Part shown: piece by piece, positions 13,593 to 25,664 of the stretch
Layout of the letters: each line of letters opens with the position of its first letter
How positions within the stretch are numbered: the stretch's first letter is position 1
NCBI GenBank assembly: GCA_964019055.1
Contig: OZ025215.1
Location: 7,601,284 to 7,665,283 of the forward strand
Direction of reading: 5' to 3'
Length of the DNA: 64,000 bases
Origin: Anthopleura xanthogrammica
Lineage: Eukaryota > Cnidaria > Anthozoa > Actiniaria > Actiniidae
The notes under the pieces: model-generated
Seen by the model: the letters and a program-made list of their open reading frames with translations, nothing else
Databases searched by the model: none
What the model was told of the DNA's origin: nothing
Translations under genes and position numbers: made by a program

Positions 13593-14323
13593 TTAAGGCA
13601 ATGGGCTCGCGCAAATTTAACCGATAGATTTTCCTATAATTTTGCATATAGATAGTTTTTGAGATGGACAAAACAGAACAACAACAAAAATCGGGGGTCA
13701 TCGACATAGATTTTGCGCTATGTTAGCTTGAACACGGCACTCCCAAGCGAGTCTAGAACGAAAACAACGCTTCTCAAAGTATTACGTCTAGTTTAATTCT
13801 GGTGGCTGCAATATGAAAAACAGAGGCTTTCAGAGGTACTAAAGTAAATAAACTTCCTTGAAAAACAGTTTAATGTCACAAAGTTCAGGAAAAATGCTAA
13901 GTTTTGACATTTCCAACTTGAAAAACAGTCGAAATTACGTGCGAATGTCAAGTCTTTTTTAGATGATGTTTCACGATTTTCTCGAAAACAAACCGATAGA
14001 TTTTTTATTTTTTTCGATATGTACTAGCTTTAGTTAAAAACATCGAATTCGGGGAAAAATTGTATAGGTCACCGTATTCATTTACAAGATATAAGTCGTA
14101 AAGCAACGCAAAATGAAGAGCGACAAACGGAAAGCACACAGGTAGCCCAATCCATGGGTTTTGTCGCGCATGCCTCGAGTCATCGAACATACACAAAATG
14201 ACTGCATGCGACTAATTGTCAAGTTATATAAATACAGTGTATTGTTTCACATTTTGGTCAATATATTATACAATTCTAAATAATAAAAAAAATGCGCACG
14301 AGTGCGCGAGCCCATTGCCTTAA
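13593..14323. mobile_element. TTAA-flanked inverted-repeat element, piggyBac-type MITE
   Basis: Terminal inverted repeats GGCAATGGGCTCGCGCA (13597-13613) and its exact complement (14303-14319) are flanked on both sides by TTAA, the target site of piggyBac-superfamily elements. The 723-bp interior has no convincing transposase frame, so it is probably non-autonomous. It sits in the 5' intron of gene A and is absent from the matching part of gene C, so it inserted after A and C diverged. Confidence 0.8.
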
Positions 14324-14379
14324 TATGGAAAAATAAAACTTTAGCTCTAATCCATGAAATTGTTTTGGAATAATAAGCT

Positions 14380-16965
14380 TACACCTGAAGAGGTCTATGA
14401 ATTAATTTCCTGTACGATAATTTTCTTTACTTTCAAAACATGGATTTAATGTGCTATCCAGTACTTGATATTCAGAAAGAAAACCTCTTTAAGATATGTA
14501 TATACCAGTCCTATATATCGACGCTGATTGTTAGTTGTTTTTGATGTACGTAATGCTAAAACAATTTAGGGGAATCCCCCATTCTACTCGAATTTACAGC
14601 TTCCCCTAGAAAATATGCATAGACTTCTTAATAATCTAAAGACAGGCAAATAAATACAAAAAAGACAAGGAAAATTGTGTTTTACAAGTAAATGTGAAGT
14701 CTATTTCGACGACCTAGGTCTAACTGCATCACAAAAAGCAACAAATCGTAGGCTTTTAGCTCTGGGGCAGGCATATAATTTTTGAAGTGAAGACAAGAGC
14801 AAGAATTAAAGCTATATTTTTCGTTTGCAAAGTCTATTCTACTAGTTTTTAAGCCAATTTATAACAAGTTAAGAAAGACCTTTAAGCTCCAACGTTTTTA
14901 TCACGTACCTAATAGTGCCTAAAAGTTGAATTTTTGATTTGGATCCAACAGCAACCACTCGATCGTCGACGCGTCCTGGCGATTGAAGAAAGTCGGCGAA
15001 GCATGGATCACGAACCACAGGAATCCCAATCAGCTTTTATGACTCCAGATGATTTGAAGCCGAGTGTCCCTTGTTTATGGTACGGGAATGCAATGGAGGA
15101 TCCATTCTAGGGGCCCAATAAGGTCTGTACTTATTTTATCATCATAAACTTTTTTTAACTGTTAGGGACTTGTCAGAAATTAGCAGGGGGGGGAGGGAGG
15201 GTGGAAAAAGGGGGAGGGTCATAACTTTTTAAGCCCTTGAAAAGGAAGGGTCATAAAAAATAGGCAGTGAAAAGAGGGAGGGTCACATATATTTATGCTC
15301 TTGCAGATGCCCTTCAAGACGCTGAAAATCATATTTCTGAGGCTCTCAATTTCAAAATTTCTCGAGGGGGGGAGAATCGCCTGAACCCCCTAGGTGCTCC
15401 CCCCTTCATCAGTCATTACCCTTACTCCCAGCACTCCCAAAAATGCCACGAGAAATCATATTTTAACAAAGACAATATCGATTTAATTGTTTAGAAGGGT
15501 AAGAAAAAAAAGCTATTAAGCAAATACAGTAGTAATTCTTTGAGGCAAATTTTAGACCAAATTTCACTTCCTTGGGCCAATTATCTTTCTTTTTTTTTTT
15601 TCACGTAACCTGAAACATTGTGTTGGGCATCAGGATGACAATGCCTAAACTAGCTAATTAGTAGAAGCCCTAATCAACTTCCCTTTGCTTGCTACTTTCT
15701 TCAATCATACAGTCGCTATATAAACTAGTGAAAACGTTGTAGGGACTGGAAATTTATTAGAGGGGGGGTTGCTGGTGCATTTTAATTTTGCCTGACGCGG
15801 TTTTCAGTGATACTGTTCTGAAAAAAAGTGGCCTCCCAATAATGTGTTCATGAAATGACACAATTGAACCCTCAGAAGTGCTTGCATAATTTTATGCATT
15901 TCTCCTTTTTTGACTACATGAAAAGGTATCACCCCTCCCCGGCCCATTTGCACCAGCCCACCCCCCCCTTTAATAAATGTCTGGTCCCTTATTATCAACA
16001 TTATATTTTTTATCAATATTAGATTTTTGCATAATGGCACAATATTTTTCTATAATAATAAAATATAAAATGCTAAAAATCTCTGAAAATCTCAAAAAGG
16101 GATTGGTTGATGTGCATGTTCACTACCTCATAAATTAAAGTTTCAAAAAAGAAAAAAGTGACTGAAAATATTCTATTTAAAATCCATCTCTGGTTGACAC
16201 ATGAATGACAAAGCCTTACATCACATGAAGTATCACTAAAATAAATTGTTTACTTATTAATTGTTTTTGATGATGATATTGTCATCACTATAAGGACAGA
16301 CTAGAGGTCCTTTTTGAAAATCATTTTTAGTGAAAAACTCCTCAATAAAGATTTATTTATTATTATTATAATGATCATAATTATAGTACGTATAACTTCC
16401 CTGTACAGGTAGGTTAAAAACATTAACCATAACCAAGTAAAAAGAATCTCTTGAATCACTGGTTGTACATTCATGATTAATAAGATCATTAATGTTCCAA
16501 AGATAGCACTTTTCTAGATAAGTAAAGATAAAATATTTCAATACTTTATTTAAAGAGGGTAAATATTGTGGGGTGTCCTGACGGAACCCTTTCACCCCTC
16601 CCATAAACAGTCTACATTTTAATGATATACAATTAAATGTATTAGAGAAATCAACCCTTTTGAACCCTGAGGGTATATTCACACTTGACGCCTGAGTGTT
16701 CTCTGTCTGGTCCTGGCCCTGAGCACAAAATCATGCGCAAACCCAAGTGCAGAGTCAATGTCCATGTTCAAGTTCAGCTCAATAGACTTCGTATCCAGAT
16801 CCTAGCTGTAGCTAGTGTGCATACTCTCTCACAGTCAGTAAAGAAAGACCTGTCGGTTAAAATTTAGTGGCCAGTGAGAACTTGGCCAGGACTCAGCAAC
16901 ATGCAAGAGAACCCCTAGAGCACGAAGTGTGAAAACACCCAGACACAGCTTGGTGTTCTTAATTC
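14380..16965. other. Spacer between genes A and B with paralogous promoter-region blocks
   Basis: Apart from the relic exon 1, no gene is supported here. Blocks at about 14.39-15.13 kb and 15.54-15.74 kb align with 33.0-33.79 kb and 34.65-34.83 kb, so they are the conserved 5' neighbourhoods of paralogues A and C. The stretch 16.18-16.53 kb aligns with 6.93-7.2 kb, marking the 3' flank of the next gene and the edge of the older tandem unit. The interval is repeated at 23.08-25.66 kb by the recent duplication. Confidence 0.6.
14905..14958 (-). pseudogene. Relic or altered first exon of gene A (no ATG)
   Basis: This segment aligns with coding exon 1 of gene C (33581-33532). It would read VVAVGSKSKIQLLGTI followed by an AG|GTACGT donor at 14909/14908. 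The start codon is GTG instead of ATG and no ATG lies upstream in frame before a stop. Joining at that donor to the KH1 exon gives TAA at the second codon. A donor 4 bp further on (GTGATA, exon end 14905) would restore the frame as IRY-IKFPKED. Whether it is used is unknown. The duplicate is at 23604-23657. Confidence 0.5.
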
Positions 16966-19900
16966 CTATTTTTCCATATGAGGACCAGAAATATTAGACT
17001 GAACACCTCTGACAAATGTTAAAAACTGAGGTAATTTTTGGACGATCCTTTCTGGTTCCCATTTTCCACTTGTCAGAAGCCTGTCCCACTCGTCACAGTG
17101 AAGGTGAATGTCAGTCTAAAAAGAATTAATAAATTGAAAGTCAGACGATAGCACTGAAGGAATGAATATATTCAATGAAAGAAAGAATGAATGAGTCAAT
17201 GATATCCTATCAATCACATGATTGATTGACTGCAGTCAGACTAATTCTGATTGGTTGATCGTCTTTATTTTAGTAGTGACTTCATACCCGAAGCCAGAAA
17301 AGAGCCCTTTTGAAAATAAAGTTCAGGACCTCCAGACAAATTTCATGGAAATGTAACTTTAGACGTATTTTAAAACAGCATCAACATTAAGGTTAGTACT
17401 TTGCTTATTTGAAGTTAAAATGGCTAGTACAACTTCTTTCCTAAATAATATTATTGTACTAGTAAATTAGACTTAATCCAGAGGTTTTTTGAGGTCAAAC
17501 ATTGACCTGACTTGACGAACTTCTCGTCCTCTTCTTCGTCTTCCTACCTTTGTACATTCTTTTTGGCCACTTCGAGTGACATCCATAATGTCTTCTTCTG
17601 ATATTGTGATAGAGAATCCAGGCTCTCCTTTAACTTTGTAGGGGTAGCTTCTTCGGTGACATTTTCGCCAGTAGTAGAGACAGTAGTCGCCAGGATTGCC
17701 TGGCATTTCTGAGTCTTCTGGCATGTGCACTTCCTTGTTATCGAATGATATTTTGTCCAGGTATTTTGTAACGTTTTTTTCAAACTCTTCAGCTTTGCCT
17801 TGTTGATCATCAATTGGTGAGACTAAAAAAAAAGGTCAAAAATGAATAGTTGCTATTGTAACTTTTTCAGAACCTATAGTGCTGCTTTCTCTTTAGGAAA
17901 AAATACTGGGAAAAAGAGGGAAGTGGATGGGGAGGGAGGTTTTTACATAATAGTACAGTGTAGTTTAAAAGGTAAATGGGCCAAGTTACACAGTGTGCAT
18001 CCTAACACCTCCCCCTCCCCCCACAGGCCTCAAAGGTGTACATTTTGGTACTCAAGGTGCAACATTTAGACTGCAGTTTAACACTAATAGTTTGGCATTT
18101 CTTGGGAGGGGTTTGATGATTTTTTTCTGTTTGATCCTCCACCGGCAATGCTTAACAGCCACATTTTAATAATAATAATTAATAAATAATAATAATATCT
18201 GGTTTATTAGTTCCTCTTGCAGTATGAACTGAATTACAGGAAGTTGTGCAATACACAAATTATTATAATCATAATATTGGAAATTACTTAATTAAATATT
18301 AAATATTATTATTATGGGAAAATATTATGATGTGGGTAAAGAATTACTGATATTTCAGTGCAGTGCTATTTTTGGCTGGATTTGGTCCACTATGGCATTG
18401 GTTGCTCCCCCACACACACACACAAAGTCCTGGATACCGGCCTGTATTATATAAAGGTATCTGTATTGATTATCCCTGTAACATGGTAGATAATTATAAA
18501 GAAACCTGTGCGTATAGCCAAACGGCAATCCATTCCTTCTGATAATATCATGATATTCACTCTAGCTCTGGTTTGGAACTGGTCACAGAGCATATACTTT
18601 GGTGCTGGAGATGCCTCTGATACTTGCTGTGGATCATGCTCTCTTATGTCTATATCTCGGTGAGAAAAGGTTGAATCTATATTACCTTGCAGATCCATGA
18701 AGATCTGAAAAATGAAAGATAGTAAGAACACTTAAAGGAAAATGCATAATCCTTATTATAGAGGTTTGGAACATGATCAGCCTATACTCTTTTGTTTTTG
18801 TCGTTTGGTCAAAAGAACAGACTTTTACAGCCTCTTTCATTTTTCCTTTTCATTTGCATTTCTTTTCACAGCCTCTTTTCTTTTGCTTATCCCTCCTCAC
18901 TTCTCCTCCCCCTTCTTGTCCTCCTCCCTTCTCCTCTTCTTCTATCTCCTCCTCTTCCTTCCATCACCTATGGTATGACACATGAAGGATGGCAAGAATG
19001 TGACCTGTTAGTGCATAAAGCCTAATGTGGAGGGAACTTACTTTAGCCCGAATGCTGGTGCAATACGGAGTGTAAAACTGAAAATCATGTCTAATGTGAG
19101 GATCAACTGTACAAGATCCTTTATTATATTTTTGCAACATTTTTTCCAATTTTTGAAATTCTAAGTCTTCAATGGCAGGATGAAAGCGAAGTTTCCAGGA
19201 TTCCTTCTTGTTCTTTTTAAATTCTTTCTTGAGGTCACTCAACTTGTATTCACTTTTCTGGTCATCTAAAAGAATTAAGAAACGTTTTCAAAAGCTGCAA
19301 GTTTGCCACAGTTTTGAAAAATTTGGCATGCTTCAAAATGGCAGTGTTTTCAAACCATCTTGATTACATCACAGACCTTTCTTTACAATATAATCCTTTG
19401 AGTGTGATTATTAGCAGATTCTAGGCCATTCTGGGGTAAATACTTTTTTAATGTATAATTGTTTTGCTAAAACATAAAAGCATAATTATTTTTTATCATT
19501 TTTATTATACCTTCATCAACGTTGCCAATGTACAAGTGTCCAAAATGACAGAACAATTCAGCTTTCACTTCTTGGCCTTTATTTTCTTCCTGTACTTCCT
19601 TCAGCACCTCGCAAAGAAATTCTTGCAGTTCCTCTGTATTCAAGTCTTTGGTATCATGCAGTGCCTGTACATTCTAAAATTATTAATTTCATTAAAGCTT
19701 TTCCTTCATGGTGGCACTTTTTCCTTATGATCAGTAAATTCTTATTAAAAAAACTATAATTGCTTTTATTAGTCTAATAAAAGCAAGGGACATCATGAAC
19801 AGGACTAAGGAGATGACCCTTGAAAGTGAGGGGCCGTAAACTTAATAACCAGCTGAGTTGATCGACTTCCCCAAAAGGAATTATGGGTCACTATTTTTGA

Positions 19901-22015
19901 TTAGCATTTCAGTTGGAACATTTTCCGAGTATACATGGTAGATTTTTCTAACTGTTGATTGAAAATATTTCCGCCAGGAGTTCAACTAGCATTTACAATT
20001 AGTTTAAAGAAGGAAGAACTCGTAAATTCAAAAATTCTTTTTGCAGAGTAATGGGAAATGCTAATCAAAATAGGATGTTGAATCCTCAATTATTCTGATT
20101 GGTTGACCTTGAGTTTGTTCTGAAGGTCAACTCAGCTGGAATATTTATGCACACACCCCCTGAGATATCAAGTCCATGGTGACAAGACAAGCAGATTCCT
20201 AATAAACTAAAACATCTATCTTGTTGCAAAAAAAAAATTAATTTCAAGCAATAAATATGAAACAACTGTCATATATGAGGAAAGTCTAAAAAATTGTCAA
20301 CAAGGTTTACCGCTATTCTAAAACATTTTGCAATAGTCAAATGAGATCCATACCTCCTCTTCATCTATTCTGTACACTTTGATCATGAAGTGCTTTTCTC
20401 CATTCCAGGAAGGGTTGGGACAATCAGATTCTTGTAATTCATAGTTTGCACATTCATTAGCATGAAGAAAATTAAACTGCCTTGGAAGTGGATTTTTATT
20501 GTTTACATCAGCCTGCCAAACAAACGTTTCTAATGAATAGCATTCATTGTTAAATATTGAGTAAACCAAACGGACAAAACAATATTAGTGCATGTTATTT
20601 GTGCATGTATAATTAGACCATGATCATTCCCACCTTCATTATCATCATTACCATCATCATCATCAACACCATAATCATCGTTTTCATCACCATCATCTTC
20701 ATCTTCATCATCACCATCTTTATCAGCATCGTCACCATCAACACCACCATCATCTACATCAGCATTATCACCATCATCATCTACATCAGCATCATCACCA
20801 CCATCATCTACATTGCATCATCACCATCATCTTCACCACCATGGTCCTCATCAGCATGACATCACCATCATCATCATCACCATTATCGTCTTCATCAGCA
20901 TCATCACCACCATCGTCTTCATCAGCATCATCACCATCATCGTCACCACCATCATCTTCATCAGCATCATTACCACCACCATCATCATCACCACCATTGT
21001 CTTCATCACCACCATCATCATCTTCATCATCATCATCACCACCATCATTTTCATCATCAACTTTGAATTAATCAAAACAAAGAGAGAAAAAAAAGGTTAT
21101 ATAATTCTGTAATCATGATGGGTGCTACATTTCCCACTGACATGAGATCAGTTAACGTACTATATTAAAACTCAATGAAGTTATGGTAACATCAAAACTT
21201 ACAGCTTTGCTCTTTATCTTGATAACTGCTTTCTTGCAGTTGCTGGCTTCACCACTGACATAAAGTGCATCCTCAATATCCTCAATGCAAGCTCCTGTTT
21301 CCTTCTTAAATTTTTCTATGTTAGAAAATTGATAGCCAACAATACGACCAAGTTCACAGTTTGGAGGTAAACCTACTTTTATTTTACCATCTGTGCTTGG
21401 GGTGCTCTAAGATAAGGATGGAAAGAGGCATTTAATAAATGCTGAACTACTATTATATTAATTACTGCATACCATAGCTTTAGCCTGGTGATCATTTTGG
21501 AATTATACTGTAAAATTGCATAATTTATTTAATAATGATTGAAAGAATGAATTATTATATACCCCTTGCACGTTGGAATGTAGCTCAATTTGGAGGACAA
21601 TATGAAACCAAACGAAAGAGGTAAGAGAGACAAAGGGTGCTTTGGGGGGAGGGGTTATGAAAATTTGTGCAAGTGAAAATCAAAATGCGCCAACCCCCCT
21701 CCCTGTAAATAATGGCCAGTCCCTTATATTAAAATAATTTAAATTAGAGTAAGAAATTGAAACACTCACAATTACATCTTGCAGTAGTCTTTTGGCTTCA
21801 ATAATTTGTTCTTCTGTTCCTAGGATATGAACTTCATTCTTCTGCTTTTTCATTCTAATACAATTATATTTGATTCCAGCTTGTTTTTCCAAATCTCTTA
21901 AATTCTTACCATTTCCACCTATAATTTCTGCAATAAGATCTTCATTTCGAGGTTCGGGAAGTGGAAATATTTCCTTCATTTTTGCAATGCTCTGATCTTC
22001 CTTGGGGAACTTTAT
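16966..22015 (-). CDS. Hybrid two-KH protein, tandem paralogue B (A-type KH1 fused to C-type remainder)
   Basis: Exons 5' to 3': 22015-21770 (KH1, identical to gene A), 21406-21203 (KH3, identical to gene C), 20512-20354, 19664-19511, 19265-19042, 18704-18506, 17822-17548, 17115-16966 with TAG. The duplication junction at 21598-21600 falls in the intron where the KH2 exon should be, so KH2 is absent. Because KH exons are phase 0-0, splicing KH1 to KH3 keeps the frame and gives 536 residues. The first exon equals the defective A-type relic at 23657-23604, so its start codon is also uncertain. If the duplication is an assembly artefact this gene does not exist. Confidence 0.6.
19846..20143. mobile_element. 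Palindromic MITE (CCAGCTGAGTTGA termini)
   Basis: CCAGCTGAGTTGATCGAC at the left and GGTCAACTCAGCTGG at the right are inverted, with internal inverted TTTTGATTAGCATTTC arms. The recent duplication repeats it at 28545-28842. A related copy is at 43047-43200. It is intronic in the C-type gene. Confidence 0.7.
20628..21062. repeat. Interrupted CAT/CAC trinucleotide microsatellite
   Basis: About 435 bp of CATCAT, CACCAT and TCTTCA-type triplets in the intron between KH3 and the next exon. Open frames across it in several phases are artefacts of the repeat. It also occurs at 29327-29761. Confidence 0.9.
21561..21599. mobile_element. Truncated MITE at the duplication junction
   Basis: ACCCCTTGCACGTTGGAATG and about 20 further bases match the left half of the 30260-30384 element. 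The match then stops abruptly at the junction with gene A intron sequence. Confidence 0.8.
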
Positions 22016-22291
22016 CTGCAAAACACCAATAAGTTACGAAATCAAAAAATAGATACTGTAAGCTTATTTTTAATAGATTGAAAACTAAGTTAATTGGCAA
22101 TTTCTCAATGACTATTAATAGGCCTTTCTTAATATTTTTGCATGAAGTCCTTGTAGCCTCACATTAATGCAGCTCAATTATTACACTTCCGAGATATGCT
22201 TCTGCTGTTTCTACATCCAAATCAATGTTTTTAAGGTTGAAAAATATTCTCTTAAATGTTTTTGAACCTCTTAAGCATAATAATGCAGAGC

Positions 22292-23022
22292 TTAAGGCAA
22301 TGGGCTCGCGCAAATTTAACCGATAGATTTTCCTATAATTTTGCATATAGATAGTTTTTGAGATGGACAAAACAGAACAACAACAAAAATCGGGGGTCAT
22401 CGACATAGATTTTGCGCTATGTTAGCTTGAACACGGCACTCCCAAGCGAGTCTAGAACGAAAACAACGCTTCTCAAAGTATTACGTCTAGTTTAATTCTG
22501 GTGGCTGCAATATGAAAAACAGAGGCTTTCAGAGGTACTAAAGTAAATAAACTTCCTTGAAAAACAGTTTAATGTCACAAAGTTCAGGAAAAATGCTAAG
22601 TTTTGACATTTCCAACTTGAAAAACAGTCGAAATTACGTGCGAATGTCAAGTCTTTTTTAGATGATGTTTCACGATTTTCTCGAAAACAAACCGATAGAT
22701 TTTTTATTTTTTTCGATATGTACTAGCTTTAGTTAAAAACATCGAATTCGGGGAAAAATTGTATAGGTCACCGTATTCATTTACAAGATATAAGTCGTAA
22801 AGCAACGCAAAATGAAGAGCGACAAACGGAAAGCACACAGGTAGCCCAATCCATGGGTTTTGTCGCGCATGCCTCGAGTCATCGAACATACACAAAATGA
22901 CTGCATGCGACTAATTGTCAAGTTATATAAATACAGTGTATTGTTTCACATTTTGGTCAATATATTATACAATTCTAAATAATAAAAAAAATGCGCACGA
23001 GTGCGCGAGCCCATTGCCTTAA
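22292..23022. mobile_element. TTAA-flanked inverted-repeat element, duplicate copy
   Basis: Copy of the 13593-14323 element carried by the 8.7-kb duplication, with the same TIRs and TTAA flanks, upstream of hybrid gene B. Confidence 0.8.
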
Positions 23023-25664
23023 TATGGAAAAATAAAACTTTAGCTCTAATCCATGAAATTGTTTTGGAATAATAAGCTTACACCTGAAGAGGTCTATGAA
23101 TTAATTTCCTGTACGATAATTTTCTTTACTTTCAAAACATGGATTTAATGTGCTATCCAGTACTTGATATTCAGAAAGAAAACCTCTTTAAGATATGTAT
23201 ATACCAGTCCTATATATCGACGCTGATTGTTAGTTGTTTTTGATGTACGTAATGCTAAAACAATTTAGGGGAATCCCCCATTCTACTCGAATTTACAGCT
23301 TCCCCTAGAAAATATGCATAGACTTCTTAATAATCTAAAGACAGGCAAATAAATACAAAAAAGACAAGGAAAATTGTGTTTTACAAGTAAATGTGAAGTC
23401 TATTTCGACGACCTAGGTCTAACTGCATCACAAAAAGCAACAAATCGTAGGCTTTTAGCTCTGGGGCAGGCATATAATTTTTGAAGTGAAGACAAGAGCA
23501 AGAATTAAAGCTATATTTTTCGTTTGCAAAGTCTATTCTACTAGTTTTTAAGCCAATTTATAACAAGTTAAGAAAGACCTTTAAGCTCCAACGTTTTTAT
23601 CACGTACCTAATAGTGCCTAAAAGTTGAATTTTTGATTTGGATCCAACAGCAACCACTCGATCGTCGACGCGTCCTGGCGATTGAAGAAAGTCGGCGAAG
23701 CATGGATCACGAACCACAGGAATCCCAATCAGCTTTTATGACTCCAGATGATTTGAAGCCGAGTGTCCCTTGTTTATGGTACGGGAATGCAATGGAGGAT
23801 CCATTCTAGGGGCCCAATAAGGTCTGTACTTATTTTATCATCATAAACTTTTTTTAACTGTTAGGGACTTGTCAGAAATTAGCAGGGGGGGGAGGGAGGG
23901 TGGAAAAAGGGGGAGGGTCATAACTTTTTAAGCCCTTGAAAAGGAAGGGTCATAAAAAATAGGCAGTGAAAAGAGGGAGGGTCACATATATTTATGCTCT
24001 TGCAGATGCCCTTCAAGACGCTGAAAATCATATTTCTGAGGCTCTCAATTTCAAAATTTCTCGAGGGGGGGAGAATCGCCTGAACCCCCTAGGTGCTCCC
24101 CCCTTCATCAGTCATTACCCTTACTCCCAGCACTCCCAAAAATGCCACGAGAAATCATATTTTAACAAAGACAATATCGATTTAATTGTTTAGAAGGGTA
24201 AGAAAAAAAAGCTATTAAGCAAATACAGTAGTAATTCTTTGAGGCAAATTTTAGACCAAATTTCACTTCCTTGGGCCAATTATCTTTCTTTTTTTTTTTT
24301 CACGTAACCTGAAACATTGTGTTGGGCATCAGGATGACAATGCCTAAACTAGCTAATTAGTAGAAGCCCTAATCAACTTCCCTTTGCTTGCTACTTTCTT
24401 CAATCATACAGTCGCTATATAAACTAGTGAAAACGTTGTAGGGACTGGAAATTTATTAGAGGGGGGGTTGCTGGTGCATTTTAATTTTGCCTGACGCGGT
24501 TTTCAGTGATACTGTTCTGAAAAAAAGTGGCCTCCCAATAATGTGTTCATGAAATGACACAATTGAACCCTCAGAAGTGCTTGCATAATTTTATGCATTT
24601 CTCCTTTTTTGACTACATGAAAAGGTATCACCCCTCCCCGGCCCATTTGCACCAGCCCACCCCCCCCTTTAATAAATGTCTGGTCCCTTATTATCAACAT
24701 TATATTTTTTATCAATATTAGATTTTTGCATAATGGCACAATATTTTTCTATAATAATAAAATATAAAATGCTAAAAATCTCTGAAAATCTCAAAAAGGG
24801 ATTGGTTGATGTGCATGTTCACTACCTCATAAATTAAAGTTTCAAAAAAGAAAAAAGTGACTGAAAATATTCTATTTAAAATCCATCTCTGGTTGACACA
24901 TGAATGACAAAGCCTTACATCACATGAAGTATCACTAAAATAAATTGTTTACTTATTAATTGTTTTTGATGATGATATTGTCATCACTATAAGGACAGAC
25001 TAGAGGTCCTTTTTGAAAATCATTTTTAGTGAAAAACTCCTCAATAAAGATTTATTTATTATTATTATAATGATCATAATTATAGTACGTATAACTTCCC
25101 TGTACAGGTAGGTTAAAAACATTAACCATAACCAAGTAAAAAGAATCTCTTGAATCACTGGTTGTACATTCATGATTAATAAGATCATTAATGTTCCAAA
25201 GATAGCACTTTTCTAGATAAGTAAAGATAAAATATTTCAATACTTTATTTAAAGAGGGTAAATATTGTGGGGTGTCCTGACGGAACCCTTTCACCCCTCC
25301 CATAAACAGTCTACATTTTAATGATATACAATTAAATGTATTAGAGAAATCAACCCTTTTGAACCCTGAGGGTATATTCACACTTGACGCCTGAGTGTTC
25401 TCTGTCTGGTCCTGGCCCTGAGCACAAAATCATGCGCAAACCCAAGTGCAGAGTCAATGTCCATGTTCAAGTTCAGCTCAATAGACTTCGTATCCAGATC
25501 CTAGCTGTAGCTAGTGTGCATACTCTCTCACAGTCAGTAAAGAAAGACCTGTCGGTTAAAATTTAGTGGCCAGTGAGAACTTGGCCAGGACTCAGCAACA
25601 TGCAAGAGAACCCCTAGAGCACGAAGTGTGAAAACACCCAGACACAGCTTGGTGTTCTTAATTC

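Larger units (their letters stand above)
12899..21598. repeat. Tandem duplication, copy 1 (8,699-bp period)
   Basis: Sequence from 12899 recurs at an offset of 8,699 bp with no difference I could find, including all long open frames, homopolymer runs and a CAT-type microsatellite of about 440 bp. It runs from the gene A intron between KH2 and KH1 to the intron of the C-type gene between KH3 and KH2. The trinucleotide CAA is shared at both breakpoints (12899-12901, 21598-21600, 30297-30299). Confidence 0.95.

Noticed and set aside
13465..13707. Minus-strand 80-residue frame (also at 22164-22406)
   Set aside because: It crosses the end of the TTAA element, shows no domain, and has no counterpart in gene C.
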